A stretch of 64,000 nt of DNA from Chrysemys picta bellii (taxonomy: Eukaryota > Chordata > Testudines > Emydidae), in NCBI RefSeq assembly GCF_011386835.1, contig NC_088791.1, positions 5,208,998 to 5,272,997 on the forward strand. The letters run 5' to 3'. Both the position numbers and the translations under genes were made by a program. The notes beneath the pieces are model-generated. The model was not told where the DNA came from, ran no database searches, and saw only the letters and a list, made by a program, of their open reading frames with translations. Below are positions 11,310-21,816 of the stretch, in pieces (the stretch's first letter is position 1; each line of letters starts with the position of its first letter).

Positions 11310-11830
11310 CTACAGCATCTGACTCCGCTCCAAGTTTCATTTCTCAGCATGGGGCAGGACCCCAGCTGGTGGCACGCCGAGCAGGACGTTGCGCTAGCAT
11401 TTCCTCGGTGCAGTAAATAGCTGGTGATCGGGACCGCAGCCCCATGGGCAGGGTGATTTCCCACCGTGCAATCTGCAGACGTGTCCCAGCCTGATGACTC
11501 CTGTGGTTATTGACATCCACCCGCTTCCCCAAGGCTCCATTTGTGGCTTCTGCTTCTACCCCTAATATTGGAGTTTTGTCACATCATATAATCTGGGGCT
11601 GCAGGCTCAGTGGGTAGAAACAGGGGGAGTGGGAAAGCCAGCCCTCAAGGCTCTGGTTAGAATAGCTACCAATGGTCCCTGGATAGTGGCTGGAACAGCA
11701 ATTACCCAGGGTGGGATGTTAAAGACCAGATTGTCCCAGGCAAACCAGGGCCATTGGCACTTTCTGACGTAAGAGCCAGGTCCAGACAGCTCAGGTCTGT
11801 ATGACTCCATACACAGATAACTCCCTACTT
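11310..11830. repeat. Duplicated block Y, copy A
   Basis: This non-coding block is paralogous to 61525-62030. Shared phrases include GGGCAGGGTGATT, CCCCAGCTGGTGGCA, and the closing TGGGGCTGCAGG, with small gaps and many substitutions. It lies just downstream of lectin A, so its second copy marks the far flank of the duplicated lectin unit. Confidence 0.75.
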
Positions 11831-12900
11831 CCAGTGGGCAACTGATTTCTCAGCCCATCAAATGAGACTGACGTCAGTATAGCTTATCCTTAGGTGAATA
11901 TTAATGAAGAAAAGAGAATTTAAAAGTATTTTTACCAGTTCTCCTCAGGGTTCTATCTTAGTGAGTCTGGCTCCCTCCTTCTTGCCGTATTTGACACACT
12001 CTGCCCCAGCTTTCTGGTGAGAAGAGACCAGGGAGCAGAACTCACCACGTGACACCTAGTTGTCCAGACCCAGGCTGCATTTGCTGCCTTAGAAGACAAA
12101 GCAGCTGGTGGATTTCCCCCTCTCTGGGGGGGTGGGTGCGCTAGTGTATTAGGTGGTGTGTGAATGTGATTTACCGGCAGAACCCATCCTAAGCTGCCTG
12201 GTTACACATGGGGTGCAGGCCCCATCACTGCAATCATCACCCACCCTAACCTGCTGTCAGCTGCCTCACGGACTCCAGTTTCTTGGCCTGCCTTCGGAGA
12301 ATTCCCATCACTCTCCTTGTTGTGCGGGTAGCATGGAAATCTGAAATTCACATGAACAGTTAATGCAAAATGCGCCAGGTTGGTTAGAATGAATTTATTT
12401 TGTCCTTTGCACTTTTACAGCCACGTGGTGAGCTGGGTCTTTGAATAGCTCGCCTTCTTCTAATAACTGTCAAGAAAGAAAAAATGTGCTTTTCTGAACT
12501 TCCTTTGCTGTCTGCTTATTTTAGGGTAATGAAAGCAGAAAGACAGCATGAGGGGTGATGAATGGATCCAGTGGGATCTGAGAAACAAAAACTAAAAGTT
12601 GATATACATCACACTTTGTACATGGCTGCCCCTGCCCATCTGGAATAGGGGGGTAACTGCTTTCATGGATTCCCAGGGGGCTTCCGGCCAGGAGACATCT
12701 GGATCTCACTCACCTGAGCAGCTGCGGAGGCTTCGGTGAGTGTCCGACCCTGTGATCCTGCTGGGCAAGGGGCAGCCCCATCCCCCGTGAGGCTATGGTG
12801 AGGGGCAGCAACAGGGGAGGAGGCCACACGTGATGGCAGCCCCCCCGGCACCCACCGCAGGGCAGGCGAGGGGGCTTCCTGGACCTGAGAGGGGCCCTAG
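11831..12900. other. No gene recognised
   Basis: Intergenic sequence. Short open frames on both strands show no family resemblance. From about 12,640 the sequence becomes G/C-rich and looks like the lead-in to the minisatellite that follows. Confidence 0.5.
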
Positions 12901-12974
12901 GAGCACGTGCAGTGACAGTGGTGCAGGGTGAGTGTGCTGCCGGGGAGGGGGGAGGGGGGGAACGGGGGTCCCTC

Positions 12975-13526
12975 CCCCGGAGCTTGCTGCTGCCAGAGGA
13001 GAGAGGGTTGGGGGGAGCACTCCTCTCTGGCCCTAGCCCCAGGGCAGCCTGTCTGCACCCCAAGCCCCTCATCCCTGCACCCCAACCCTCAGCCCAGACC
13101 CTGCACCCCAACTCCCTCCCCGAGCCTGCCCCCTGCATCCTAACTCCCTGCCCCAGCCCAGAGCCCGCACCCAAATGCCCTCCCAGATCCCGACCCTTTC
13201 CCTCTCCTGCACCCAAACTCCCTCCCAGAGCCCGTCCCCTGCACCCCAACTGCCTGCCCCAGCCCAGACCCAGCACCCCAACTCCCTCCCAGAGCCCCCC
13301 ATCCCTCTCCTGCACAACAACCCCCTGCCCCAGCCTGCACCCCAACTCCCTTCCAGAGCCTGCCCCCACAACCCCATCCTCCTGTCCCAGCCCAGACACT
13401 ACACCCCAACTCCCTCCCAGAGCCCGTCCCCTGCACCCCAACTGCCTGCCCCAGCCTAGAGCCAGCACCCAAATGCCCTCCCAAAGCCTGACCCTTCCCC
13501 TCTCCTGCATCCAAACTTCCTCCTAG
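12975..13526 (+). repeat. C-rich minisatellite (GCACCCCAACTCCCT unit)
   Basis: An imperfect tandem array built from units of roughly 35-45 bp around GCACCCCAACTCCCTCCCAG, with interspersed CTGCCCCAGCCCAGA. It yields overlapping long open frames on both strands (266 codons minus, 204 plus), which are by-products of the repeat and are not genes. Confidence 0.8.
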
Positions 13527-13624
13527 ACCCTTGGGGAGGGGAAGCTGGGGAAGGGGGAGAGAGGTGACTTGGACCCGTTCTGGGCACCACCAAAAATGAT
13601 ACAAACCTGCTGTCCCTGTCCACA

Positions 13625-13760
13625 CCGTCCCTGATCTTTTTTTTTTTGTCTGATATTTTTAAGACCCCGTTCTTCTTGTCTCTAACATTTCTTGCCAGTT
13701 GTAACTCATCCCTGGCCTTGGCTTTCCTGATTTCGTCCCTACACGCTCCTGCTATTCCCA
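13625..13760 (-). mobile_element. CR1 ORF2 fragment
   Basis: On the minus strand it reads LQLARNVRDKKNGVLKISDK, the decayed equivalent of the CR1 ORF2 phrase LARDVKSDKKDFFRYVSNKK preserved at 57.5 kb. It is a small truncated copy. Confidence 0.6.
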
Positions 13761-14220
13761 TCCTTGGTGCCGGGCCCCTCCTTCCCCAGACAATGAGTGT
13801 GAGCGGAGACCACATCTCTCTGCACCCGGCTTGTCTCATCCCCCTGTTACATCTGGTCTGCTTTGACCGTGGGCTCTTGGGGGCTGACACTGTCACTTCC
13901 TGGGTCTGTGCAGAGCAGAGCACCATGCGGTCCCAGCCTGGGGAGGGTCTCTAGGCACTGCCTCCCCTAACGTAATGAGCGGTAGTTAATAACAGGAATG
14001 GGGGCAGGGTGGCTAACAAGACTGTGGGGACACGGCTCCCTCCTAGCTGGTAGGTACCTCAGAGACTCAACCCTGCAGGGAGCCTGCGCAGAGACCAGGA
14101 CATGAGATGGGAAGATGCAGCCCCCGCCCTACATGCCCTGCAGAGTTGCCTGGACCCACAATCAGCCCTGGCACAGCGGAGGGCGGCAGGGGAAGGGCAT
14201 TCTCAGGGAGAGAGGGAGTG

Positions 14221-14362
14221 ATGTCTCTCCTGCTGCTCCTCCTCCCCGTCCTGGGCGCCTGCCAGCTCTTCTTGCAATGGGTCAGGAAGCTGAAACTTAG
14301 AAAAATGAAACCTAAAGGGACTGTGAGGAAACAGAAAGAGCCCGGACAGGAAATGCAGCAGG
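14221..14362 (+). CDS. Possible signal/membrane-anchor exon
   Basis: ATG at 14221 opens a strongly hydrophobic stretch (MSLLLLLLPVLGACQLFLQW) followed at once by a basic run (VRKLKLRKMKPKG) and a polar tail ending near ATGCAGCAG. A hydrophobic core followed by positive charges fits a signal or membrane-anchor exon. The frame then runs into a minisatellite with no clear splice donor. It may be an orphan exon of a lost receptor copy, or chance; no family is recognised. Confidence 0.25.
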
Positions 14363-14375
14363 CCGTGGTGAGCCT

Positions 14376-14695
14376 CCACCCCCTGCCAGCCTGCCCCACT
14401 CTGGGGCGAATGCACTCTGCTGGCAGCCCCCACCCCCTGCCAGCCTGCCCCACTCTGGGGCGAATGCACTCGGCTGGCAGCGCCCACCCCCCTGCCAGCC
14501 TGCCCCACTCTGGGGCGAATGCACTCGGCTGGCAGCCCCCACCCCCTGCCAGCCTGCCCCACTCTGGGGCGAATGCACTCTGCTGGCAGCCCCCACCCCC
14601 CTGCCAGCCTGTCCCACTCTGGGGCGAATGCACTCGGCTGGCAGCCCCCACCCCCTGCCAGCCTGCCCCACTCTGGGGTGAATGTGCCCAGCCAG
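14376..14695 (+). repeat. Minisatellite, about 53-54 bp unit, six copies
   Basis: Six head-to-tail units of CACCCCCTGCCAGCCTGCC followed by CCACTCTGGGGCGAATGCAC and TCGGCTGGCAGCCC, differing by a few bases and by one C in the C-run. The high similarity between units suggests recent expansion. Long open frames across it, on both strands, are repeat artefacts. Confidence 0.9.
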
Positions 14696-14751
14696 CAAGG
14701 TCTCAGGCTGCTCTGAGAGCCTTGCATGACCGGGGCTGGGGAGCACAGGGG

Positions 14752-14985
14752 ACATGATGGGATTTGTGCCTTTAAGGATCCTTTTGTGCATCTCCAGCAA
14801 GGGACTCTCAGCTGGGAGCTGGTCAGGGCCCGTTAACCCTCGCACGTCCAGGTCTCAGGCACCGACACCCCCCCAACAAAAAGCAACAACAGTTTTGCAC
14901 CCCCTTTAAATAAAATGCTCTAGGTGTGGCTGTAGGATGTTGGCTGTTCCCTCCTTGCCCCTCAATGATGGGAGAGTCCCCCCAA
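14752..14985 (+). repeat. Duplicated block X, copy A
   Basis: Paralogous to 41733-41953 (shared ATGATGGGATTTG, GGGAGCTGGTCAGGGCCC, GGGAGAGTCCCCC). Both copies carry AATAAA (here 14909-14914), so X may be the 3' end of an ancestral transcript. No coding frame is kept. Confidence 0.75.
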
Positions 14986-15019
14986 AACAACTGAGGCAAA
15001 GGACGTAGGCAAAAGATTC

Positions 15020-16330
15020 CCTGAGTTGGCTGAAGTTGGCTTTTTTAAGCCTATTGTCTTTATGCTGCTGCTTCCCCTCCTTCCTTCCCTTCGGATAATG
15101 ACAGAGATGTTCCTCACCCTGTGCTGTTACTCAGGTTCTTTGAGATGTGTGTCCGACAGGCGCTCCACTTCTCATCCACTTACACCTCACACACCTTTGA
15201 CTGGAGATTTTCGGTGGTAGTGCCTATTCAACCTGCTCATGCACCCTACATCTCCTCATGCCCCCCACCAGGCTACATAGCCCTTGTCACTGAGCTTGGG
15301 GGAGACAAGGCCCTGCACCCCCGGCTTCCTGCGATTCACCATGACTCTCAGCCAGCCAGTAAAACAGAAGGTTTATTTAGACGACAGGAACACAGTCCAA
15401 GACAGGTCTTGCAGGTACAGACAACGGAACCCCCTCAGTTAGGTCCATCTTGGGGGGCCCCAGACAGGCCAGAGCCCCATCTGGGCTCCCCTCCATTTTC
15501 TCAGCCAGCTCCAAACTGACTCACTCTCCAGCCCCTCCTCTCCCTTCGTCCCTTTCCCGGGCCAGGAGGTCACGTGATCCCTTTGTTCTCCAACACCTTC
15601 AGCTGGCACCTTGGTAGAGGAGGGGCCCGGGTCATTAGTTGCCAGGAGACAGAGTGTCGGCCATTTTCTGTCCAGACAGCATCACATCTGCCCTCTAGGG
15701 CTCTGCAACAATCACACCCCCTTCTCCCACCACCTAGATACTTAAGAACTGCATAGGGGAAACTGAGGCACCCACACAGTATTCAGAGAAAACATTAAAA
15801 ACAGTCCCACTTCGTCACAGCCCTACGTGGGCAAACTACCCTCAGGGCCTTCTCCACCACAAAGTCCCGCAGGGGCACTCTGAAACAGCGGGGAAGGAGG
15901 GCAAGTAGTGGAGCAGCCAGGGACACACATCTCGAAGAACTCCAGCTATTGCGCCGGGGGGAGTTTGTTCTCCTCCCTCTTCAAGTAGTGTCCCTACATG
16001 TGCCTCACTTCAGGGGACTCCTGAGCAGAACCCCCAGCTGAGGAAGGGGCTTCAGCGCAAAGTCCAAGACTGAGGACAAAACTGCATTTCCAAGGGCAGC
16101 ATCTGCTCACGAAGCCTGCGCCACCACACAATGCTTGGAAAGGGTGTGTACAGAAGCCAAGATGCAGCCATGCAAATCTCCACAACAGGAACTTCTCTGA
16201 GTGACACGGCAGAGGTATAAAGGGATCTTGTGGAGAGGGCCAGCACCCTAGAGAGAGGTTGTACTTTGGCACATTCAGAGCATGATATAATACAACCAGA
16301 AATCCCCCTGGAGAGTCCCTGAGTGGCGAC
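15020..16330. mobile_element. Fragmented DIRS-like terminal sequence (inferred)
   Basis: Sequence on both sides of the LTR at 15285-15819 carries the phrase GAGATGTGTGTCC, at about 15144 on the plus strand and as its complement near 15919. I associate this phrase with ends of DIRS-type elements in turtles, so the block may be a collapsed DIRS element holding a later LTR. Coding content is lost. The family call is inference. Confidence 0.35.
15285..15819 (-). mobile_element. Solo LTR, 535 bp, with 5-bp target duplication
   Basis: Starts TGTCACTGAGC and ends TTCGTCACA, with a perfect duplication GCCCT on both sides (15280-15284 and 15820-15824). There is no internal retroviral sequence. Orientation is inferred from the minus-strand AATAAA (TTTATT on the plus strand at about 15372). 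Confidence 0.8.
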
Positions 16331-16813
16331 TGTTGACCCTTTAGATATACAGCAATAGATACTGTGGAGGAAAGGACCCCCCCTCCCCCTCCAATTGCCT
16401 AGGCCTCTGTTTGCTGGCCTGGGCCTGCTTTGTAGCTAACAGACCTAAACCTCAACCAAACTAAGGCCTAGTCTACACTACAAGTTTAGGTCGAATTTAG
16501 CAGCGTTAAATCAAATTAAGCCTGGACACGTCCACACGACAAAGCCGGTTTTTTTTACTTAAAGGGCCCTTTAAACCGGTTTCTTTACTCCACCTCCGAT
16601 GAGGGGATTAGTGCTGAAATCGGCCTTTCCAGATCGGATTTGGGGTAGTGTGGACGGAATTCGACGGTATTGGCCTCCGGGAGCTATCCCAAAGTGCTTC
16701 ATTGTGACCGCTCTGGACAGCACTCTCAACTCAGATGCACTGACCAGGTAGGCAGGAAAAGCCCTGCGAACTTTTGAATTTCATTTCCTGTTTGCCCAGC
16801 GTGGAGAGCACAG

Positions 16814-18829
16814 GTGACCACACAGAGCTCATCGGCACAGATAACCACGGAGTCCCAGGATCACAAAAGAGCTCCAGCATGGACCGAACGGAGGTACGGG
16901 ATCTGCTCGCCATATGGGGAGACGAATCAGTGCTAGCTGAACTCCATAGCAGTAAATGAAATGGCAAAATATTAGAAAAAGTCTCAAAGGCCATGAAGGA
17001 CAGAGGCCATAACAGGGACGCACAGCAGTGCCGTGTGAAAATTAAGGAGCTAAGGCAAGCCTACCACAAAGCCAGAGAGGCAAACGGAAGGTCCAGGGCA
17101 GAGCCGCAGACATGCCGCTTCTACACAGAGCTGCATGCGATCCTAGGGGGTGCAGCCACCACTACCCCAACTGTGTGCTTTGACTCCGTCAATGGAGAAG
17201 CACGCAACAGGGAAGCGGGTTCGGGGTACGAGGAAGATGATGATGAAGACAATGAAGATAGCTCACAGCAAGGAAGCGGAAAAACCGGTTTCCCCAACAG
17301 CCAGGATATGTTTATCACCCTGGACCTGGACCAGTAACCCCCGAACTCACCCAAGGCATGCTCCCAGACCCTGAGGGTGCACAAGGGACCTCTGGTGAGT
17401 GTACCTTTGTAAATATTACACATGATTTAAAAGCAAGCGTGTTTAATGATTAATGATTAATCTCTCCTGTCAATCGCGGCCAGTACAGCTACTGGAAAAG
17501 TCTGTTAACGTGTATGGGGATGGAGTGGAAATCCTCCAGGGACATCTCCAGAAAGCTCTCCTTGATGTACTCCCAAAGCCTTTGCAAAAGGTTTCTGGGG
17601 AGGGCTGCCTTATCCCGTCCGCCATGGTAGGACACTTTACCACGCCAGGCCAGTAGCAAGTAGTCTGGAATCATTGCATAACAAAGCATGGCAGCGTATG
17701 GTCCCGGTGTTTGCTGGCATGCAGACAACATCCATTCCTTATCTCTCTTTTTTATCCTCAGGAGAGTGATATCATTCATGGTCACCTGGTTGAAATGGGG
17801 TGATTTTATTAAGGGGACATTCAGAGATGCCCGTTCCTGCTCGGCTGAACAGAAATATTCCCCGCTGTTAGCCACGCTGTGGGGGGGAGGGGTGAAGTGA
17901 TCATCCCAGAGAATTGGCTGTGGGCAGGGAAGGGGGTTAGTTGGGTTTGTGGTGCATGTTAACCCGGAAACTGCAGCCCCTCCTTTTACATTGCAAACCC
18001 ATTTTAAATGGCCAACCCAATGGGTGCTTGGTATGGGAAATAAGGGCACTGCTGTTTGAAACCATTCCCACATGTTATGAAGGTTAAAAAAGCCAAAAGA
18101 CTGTGGCTTACCATGGCTGCCTGCAAGCCGAATTCTGTTGCCTGGCACTGCGTGAGTGATCTCTCACACCAAACCGGCAGGCCCTCAATATAAGAGGAAA
18201 AATGCGACCTTGTAATGAAAGCACATGTGCTGTGTAATGTGAACAGCAAAATTTAACGTGAAAGAGTGTACCCATTGTTCTCTAAAATGTGTCTTTTTTA
18301 ACCACCTCTCCCTTCTCCTCCACCAGCTGCAAATGTTTCTCCTTCACAGAGGCTAGTGAAGATTAGAAGGGGAAAACAGCAGACTCGGGATGATATGTTC
18401 TCGGAGCTCCAGATGTCCTCCCATGCTGACAGAGCACAGCAGAATGCGTGGAGGCAGTCAATGTCAGAGTGCAGAAAAGCACAATATGAACGAGAGGAGA
18501 GGTGGCGGGCTGAATCGCGGGATGAACAGAGCAAGTGGTGGGCTGAAGAGGATAGGTGACGTCAGCTTGCTGGCAGAAGGCAAGAGTCGATCATCCGGCT
18601 GCTGGAGCATCAAACTGATATGCTCCAGCGTATGGTTGAGCTGCAGGAAAGGCAGCAGGAGCAGAGACCGCCACTACAGCCCCTGTGTAACCAACAGCCC
18701 TCCTCCCCAAATCCCATTGCCTCCTCACCCAGATGCCCAAGAACGCGGTGGGGGGGCCTCCGGCCACCAAGCCACTCCACCCCAGATGATTGCCCAAGCA
18801 TCAGAAGGCTGGCTTTCAATAAGAGTTAA
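16814..18829 (+). pseudogene. Harbinger Myb/SANT-like partner protein, 2 exons, 4 lesions
   Basis: In Harbinger elements this protein binds the element ends and brings the transposase to DNA. Exon 1 (about 16814-17394) carries the trihelix/SANT domain: KRAPAWTER, LLAIWGDESVL, QQCRVKIKELRQAY, CRFYTELHAILGG, then an acidic linker. Exon 2 (18327-18829) begins after acceptor CTCCACCAG and has a coiled-coil-like region (REERWRAESRDEQSKWWAEE, RLLEHQTDMLQRMVELQE). The exon 1 donor is CTCTG|GTGAGT. Lesions seen are a one-base loss near 16890, TGA at 16957-16959, a one-base loss near 17332, and TGA at 18557-18559. Otherwise the frame is open, so inactivation is recent. Confidence 0.85.
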
Positions 18830-19079
18830 AGTTTTAAAGTTTTAAACTGCAGTGTGTCCTTTTCCTTCCCTCCTCCCCCACCCCTCTCGGGCTACTTTGG
18901 CAATTATCCCCCTAGTTGTGTGATGAATTAATAAAGAATGTATGAATGTGAAGTAACAATGACTTTATTGCCTCTGCAAGCGGTGCTCGAAGTGGGGAGG
19001 GGAGGGTGGTTAGTTTACAGGGAAGTAGAGTGAACTGAGGGGGGGGCGTCGGTACATCAAGGAGAAACAAACAGAAGTT

Positions 19080-20384
19080 TCACACCGTAGCCTGGCCAGT
19101 CACAAAACTGATTTTCAAAGCTTCTCTGATGCGCACCGCGCCCTGCTGTACTCTTCTAACCGCCCTGGTGTCTGGGTGCGCATAATCAGCGGCCAGGCGA
19201 TTTGCCTCAACCTCCCACCCCGCCATAAATGTCTCCCCCTTACTCTCACAGATATTGTGGAGCGCACAGCAAGCAGCAATAACAATGGAGATATTGGTTT
19301 CGCTGAGGTCTGAGCGAGTCAGTAAGCTGCGCCAGCACGCTTTTAAACATCCAAATGCACATTCCACCACCATTTGGCACTTGCTCAGCCTGTAGTTGAA
19401 CAGGTCCTGACTACTGTCCAGGCTGCCTGTGTACGGCTTCATGAGCCATGGCATTAAGGAGTAGGCTGAGTCCCCAAGGATAACTATAGGCATTTCAACA
19501 TCCCCAACGGTTATTTTCTGGTCCAGGAAGAAAGTCCCTTCCTCCAGCTTTTGAAACAGACCAGAGTTCCTGAAGACGCGAGCATCATGTATCTTTCCTG
19601 GCCATCCCACGTTGATGTTAGTGAAACATCCCTTGTGATCCACCAGGGCTTGCAGCAGCTTTGAAAAGTACCCTTTTCGGTTTATGTACTCGGTGGCTTG
19701 GTGCTCCGGTGACAAGATAGGGATATGGGTTCTGTCTATTGCCCCACCACAGTTTGGGAATCCCATTGCAGCAAAGCCATCCACTATGACCTGCACGTTT
19801 CCCAGAGTCACTACCCTTGATATCAGCAGGTCTTTGATTGCGTTGGCTACTTGGATCACAGCAGCCCCCACAGTAGATTTGCCGACTCCAAATTGATTCC
19901 CGACTGACCGGTAGCTGTCTGGCGTTGCAAGCTTCCACAGGGTTATCGCCACTCGCTTCTCAACTGTGAGGGCTGCTCTCATCCTGGTATTCTGGTGCTT
20001 CAAGACAGGGGAAAGCAAGTCACAAAGTTCCATGAAAGTGCCCTTATGCATGCGAAAGTTTCGCAGCCACTGGGAATTGTTCCACACCTGCTACACGATG
20101 CGGTCCCACCAGTCTGTGTTTGTTTCCCGGGCCCAGAATCAGCGTTCCACGGCATGAACCTGCCCCAGTAACACCATGATTTGCACATTGCTGGGGCCCG
20201 TACTTTGTGAGAGGTCTATGTCCATGTTAATTTCTTCATTACTCTCGTCGCCGCGATGCAATCGCTGCAATCGCCTCCTTGTCTGGTTTTGCTTTGGCAT
20301 GTTCTGGCTCTGCATATACTCCAGGACAATGCGCGTGGTGTTCATAGTGCTCATAATTGCCGCGGTGATCTGAGCGGGCTCCAT
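19080..20384 (-). pseudogene. Harbinger DDE transposase (HARBI1-like), two nonsense codons
   Basis: A single frame of 434 codons runs from ATG at 20384 to 19080 and is broken only by TGA (20139-20141) and TAG (20091-20093). The C-terminal 335 codons (20087-19080) are open and keep the catalytic triad: D in GGAIDRTHIPI (residue 118 of that part), D in LGDSAYSLMPW (206) and E in VVECAFGCLK (242). They also keep the conserved WPGKIHDARVF. It would cut and paste DNA with TWA targets. The downstream neighbour on the opposite strand is the SANT partner. Codon 119 is R where most relatives have G (IDGTHI), which may weaken activity. Confidence 0.93.
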
Positions 20385-20639
20385 GATTCCAGTGCTATGG
20401 TGTCTGGGCTGAAAAAAGGCGCGAAACTATTGTCTGACGGAGGGAGGGAGGGGCGAGTGATGACATGGCTTACAGGGAATTAAAATCAACAAAGGTGGCT
20501 GTGCATCAGGGAGAAACACAAACAACTGTCACACAGAATGCCCCCCCCCCAAAGATTGAACTCAAAACCATGGGTTTAGCACGCCATTGATTTCACGGAC
20601 GGAGGGGGAAGCAAATGAATACAGAACAAATCTGGTCTA

Positions 20640-21060
20640 TCTATCTTTTACATCTTAGGCTGGCAGCAGACGGTGCAGCATGACTGATAGCCATCGGCAT
20701 CTTCTGGGTGCTTGGCAGAAGATGCTGCATTACGATTGCTAGCCATCATCGTCAAGACAGTGCAATAGGACTGCTGGCAGGACTGAGTCTCCAGGAGACA
20801 AAACATGTCTGCCCAGGAGCCTCTGACTGAACTCACTGAGTAGTACGACGATGATGGATACCAATCGTAATAAACCATCTACTGCCAAAAGGCAAGGGGC
20901 TGCGGCTGTGTAGCAATGCAGCCCCACGTCTACCAGCACCCAGATAACCGATGACGGCTACCCGTCATACTGCACCGTCTACTGCCAAAAGGCAATTAGC
21001 TGCTGATGTGTAGCAATGCAGTACCATGTCTGCCGGCACCAGAGGACATATGGTGACGGT
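20640..21060 (-). repeat. Subterminal tandem repeats in the Harbinger element
   Basis: Three diverged units of roughly 110-150 bp, recognisable by TACTGCCAAAAGGCAA and GTGTAGCAATGCAG, lie between the transposase start and the right terminal repeat. Such subterminal repeats often hold protein binding sites in DNA transposons, but that role is inference here. Confidence 0.6.
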
Positions 21061-21816
21061 GAGCTGAGCTGAGCTGAGCGGGCTCCGTGCTTGCCGTGGT
21101 ATGTCGTCTGCACAGGTAACCCAGGGAAAAAAGGCGCAAAATGATTGTCTGTCGTTGCTCTGACGACATGTACCCAGAATCCCCCACGACACTGTTTTTG
21201 CCTCATCAGGCATTGAGATCTCAACCCAGAATTCCAATGGGCGGCGGAGACTGCGGGAACTGTGCGATAGCTACCCACAGTGCAACGCTCTGGAAGTCGA
21301 CGCGAGCCTCGGTACTGTGGATGCAGTCCGCCGACTTAATGCACTTAGAGCATTTTATGTGGGGACACACACAATCGACTGTATAAAAACGATTTCTATA
21401 AAACCGGTTTCTATAAACTCGACCTAATTTCGTAGTGTAGACATACCCTAAGATAGTGTTCCATGACTGCGGCAGAGGGCGGGGGGGTAGAAAAAGCCCC
21501 AAAAGCAGGAACTATTTGCAATATGTGCCTTATGCTTAAGAAATGTGCTAACTGCTTGAGGAAGATAAGATTATAATCAAATAGGCGTGAAGCTTTGTAA
21601 CGGTAATCTATAGGCCTAAAACATGTGCAACTGTAACCCATGCCCTCCCTTATACCAGTTAAGTAACTACCCCTTGAGATCATTGTACCCCGTGACAAGC
21701 ATGGTGTAATGGTACCCCATAAAAGGTATGGTTGCTAAACACTGGAAAGTACCAGTGGAGACCCTAACCCATATTACATCCACATTGGAAAGTACCAAAA
21801 AGACCCAAGAAGACCC

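Larger units (their letters stand above)
16465..21448. mobile_element. PIF/Harbinger DNA transposon, 4,984 bp, both ends intact
   Basis: The element is bounded by TAA on both sides (16462-16464 and 21449-21451), the TWA target duplication typical of PIF/Harbinger. Its ends are inverted repeats: GGCCTAGTCTACACTAC on the left and, read inward, GGGTATGTCTACACTAC on the right, with similarity continuing (TAGGTCGA) for about 35 bp. Inside lie two convergent genes, a Myb/SANT-domain partner on the plus strand and a DDE transposase on the minus strand. This is the full autonomous gene set of the superfamily. Both genes carry a few disabling changes, so this copy is probably dead but young. Confidence 0.95.

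Noticed and set aside
12710..13526. 266-codon minus and 204-codon plus frames
   Set aside because: Products of the C-rich tandem repeat; absence of stops is due to composition.
14376..14695. Regular repeat spacing resembling a CRISPR array
   Set aside because: No unique spacers: units are contiguous and nearly identical, and the genome is a vertebrate.
14067..14845. Repeated-peptide ORFs that look like a repeat protein
   Set aside because: The peptide repeat is a direct read of the 53-54 bp minisatellite and occurs in most frames.
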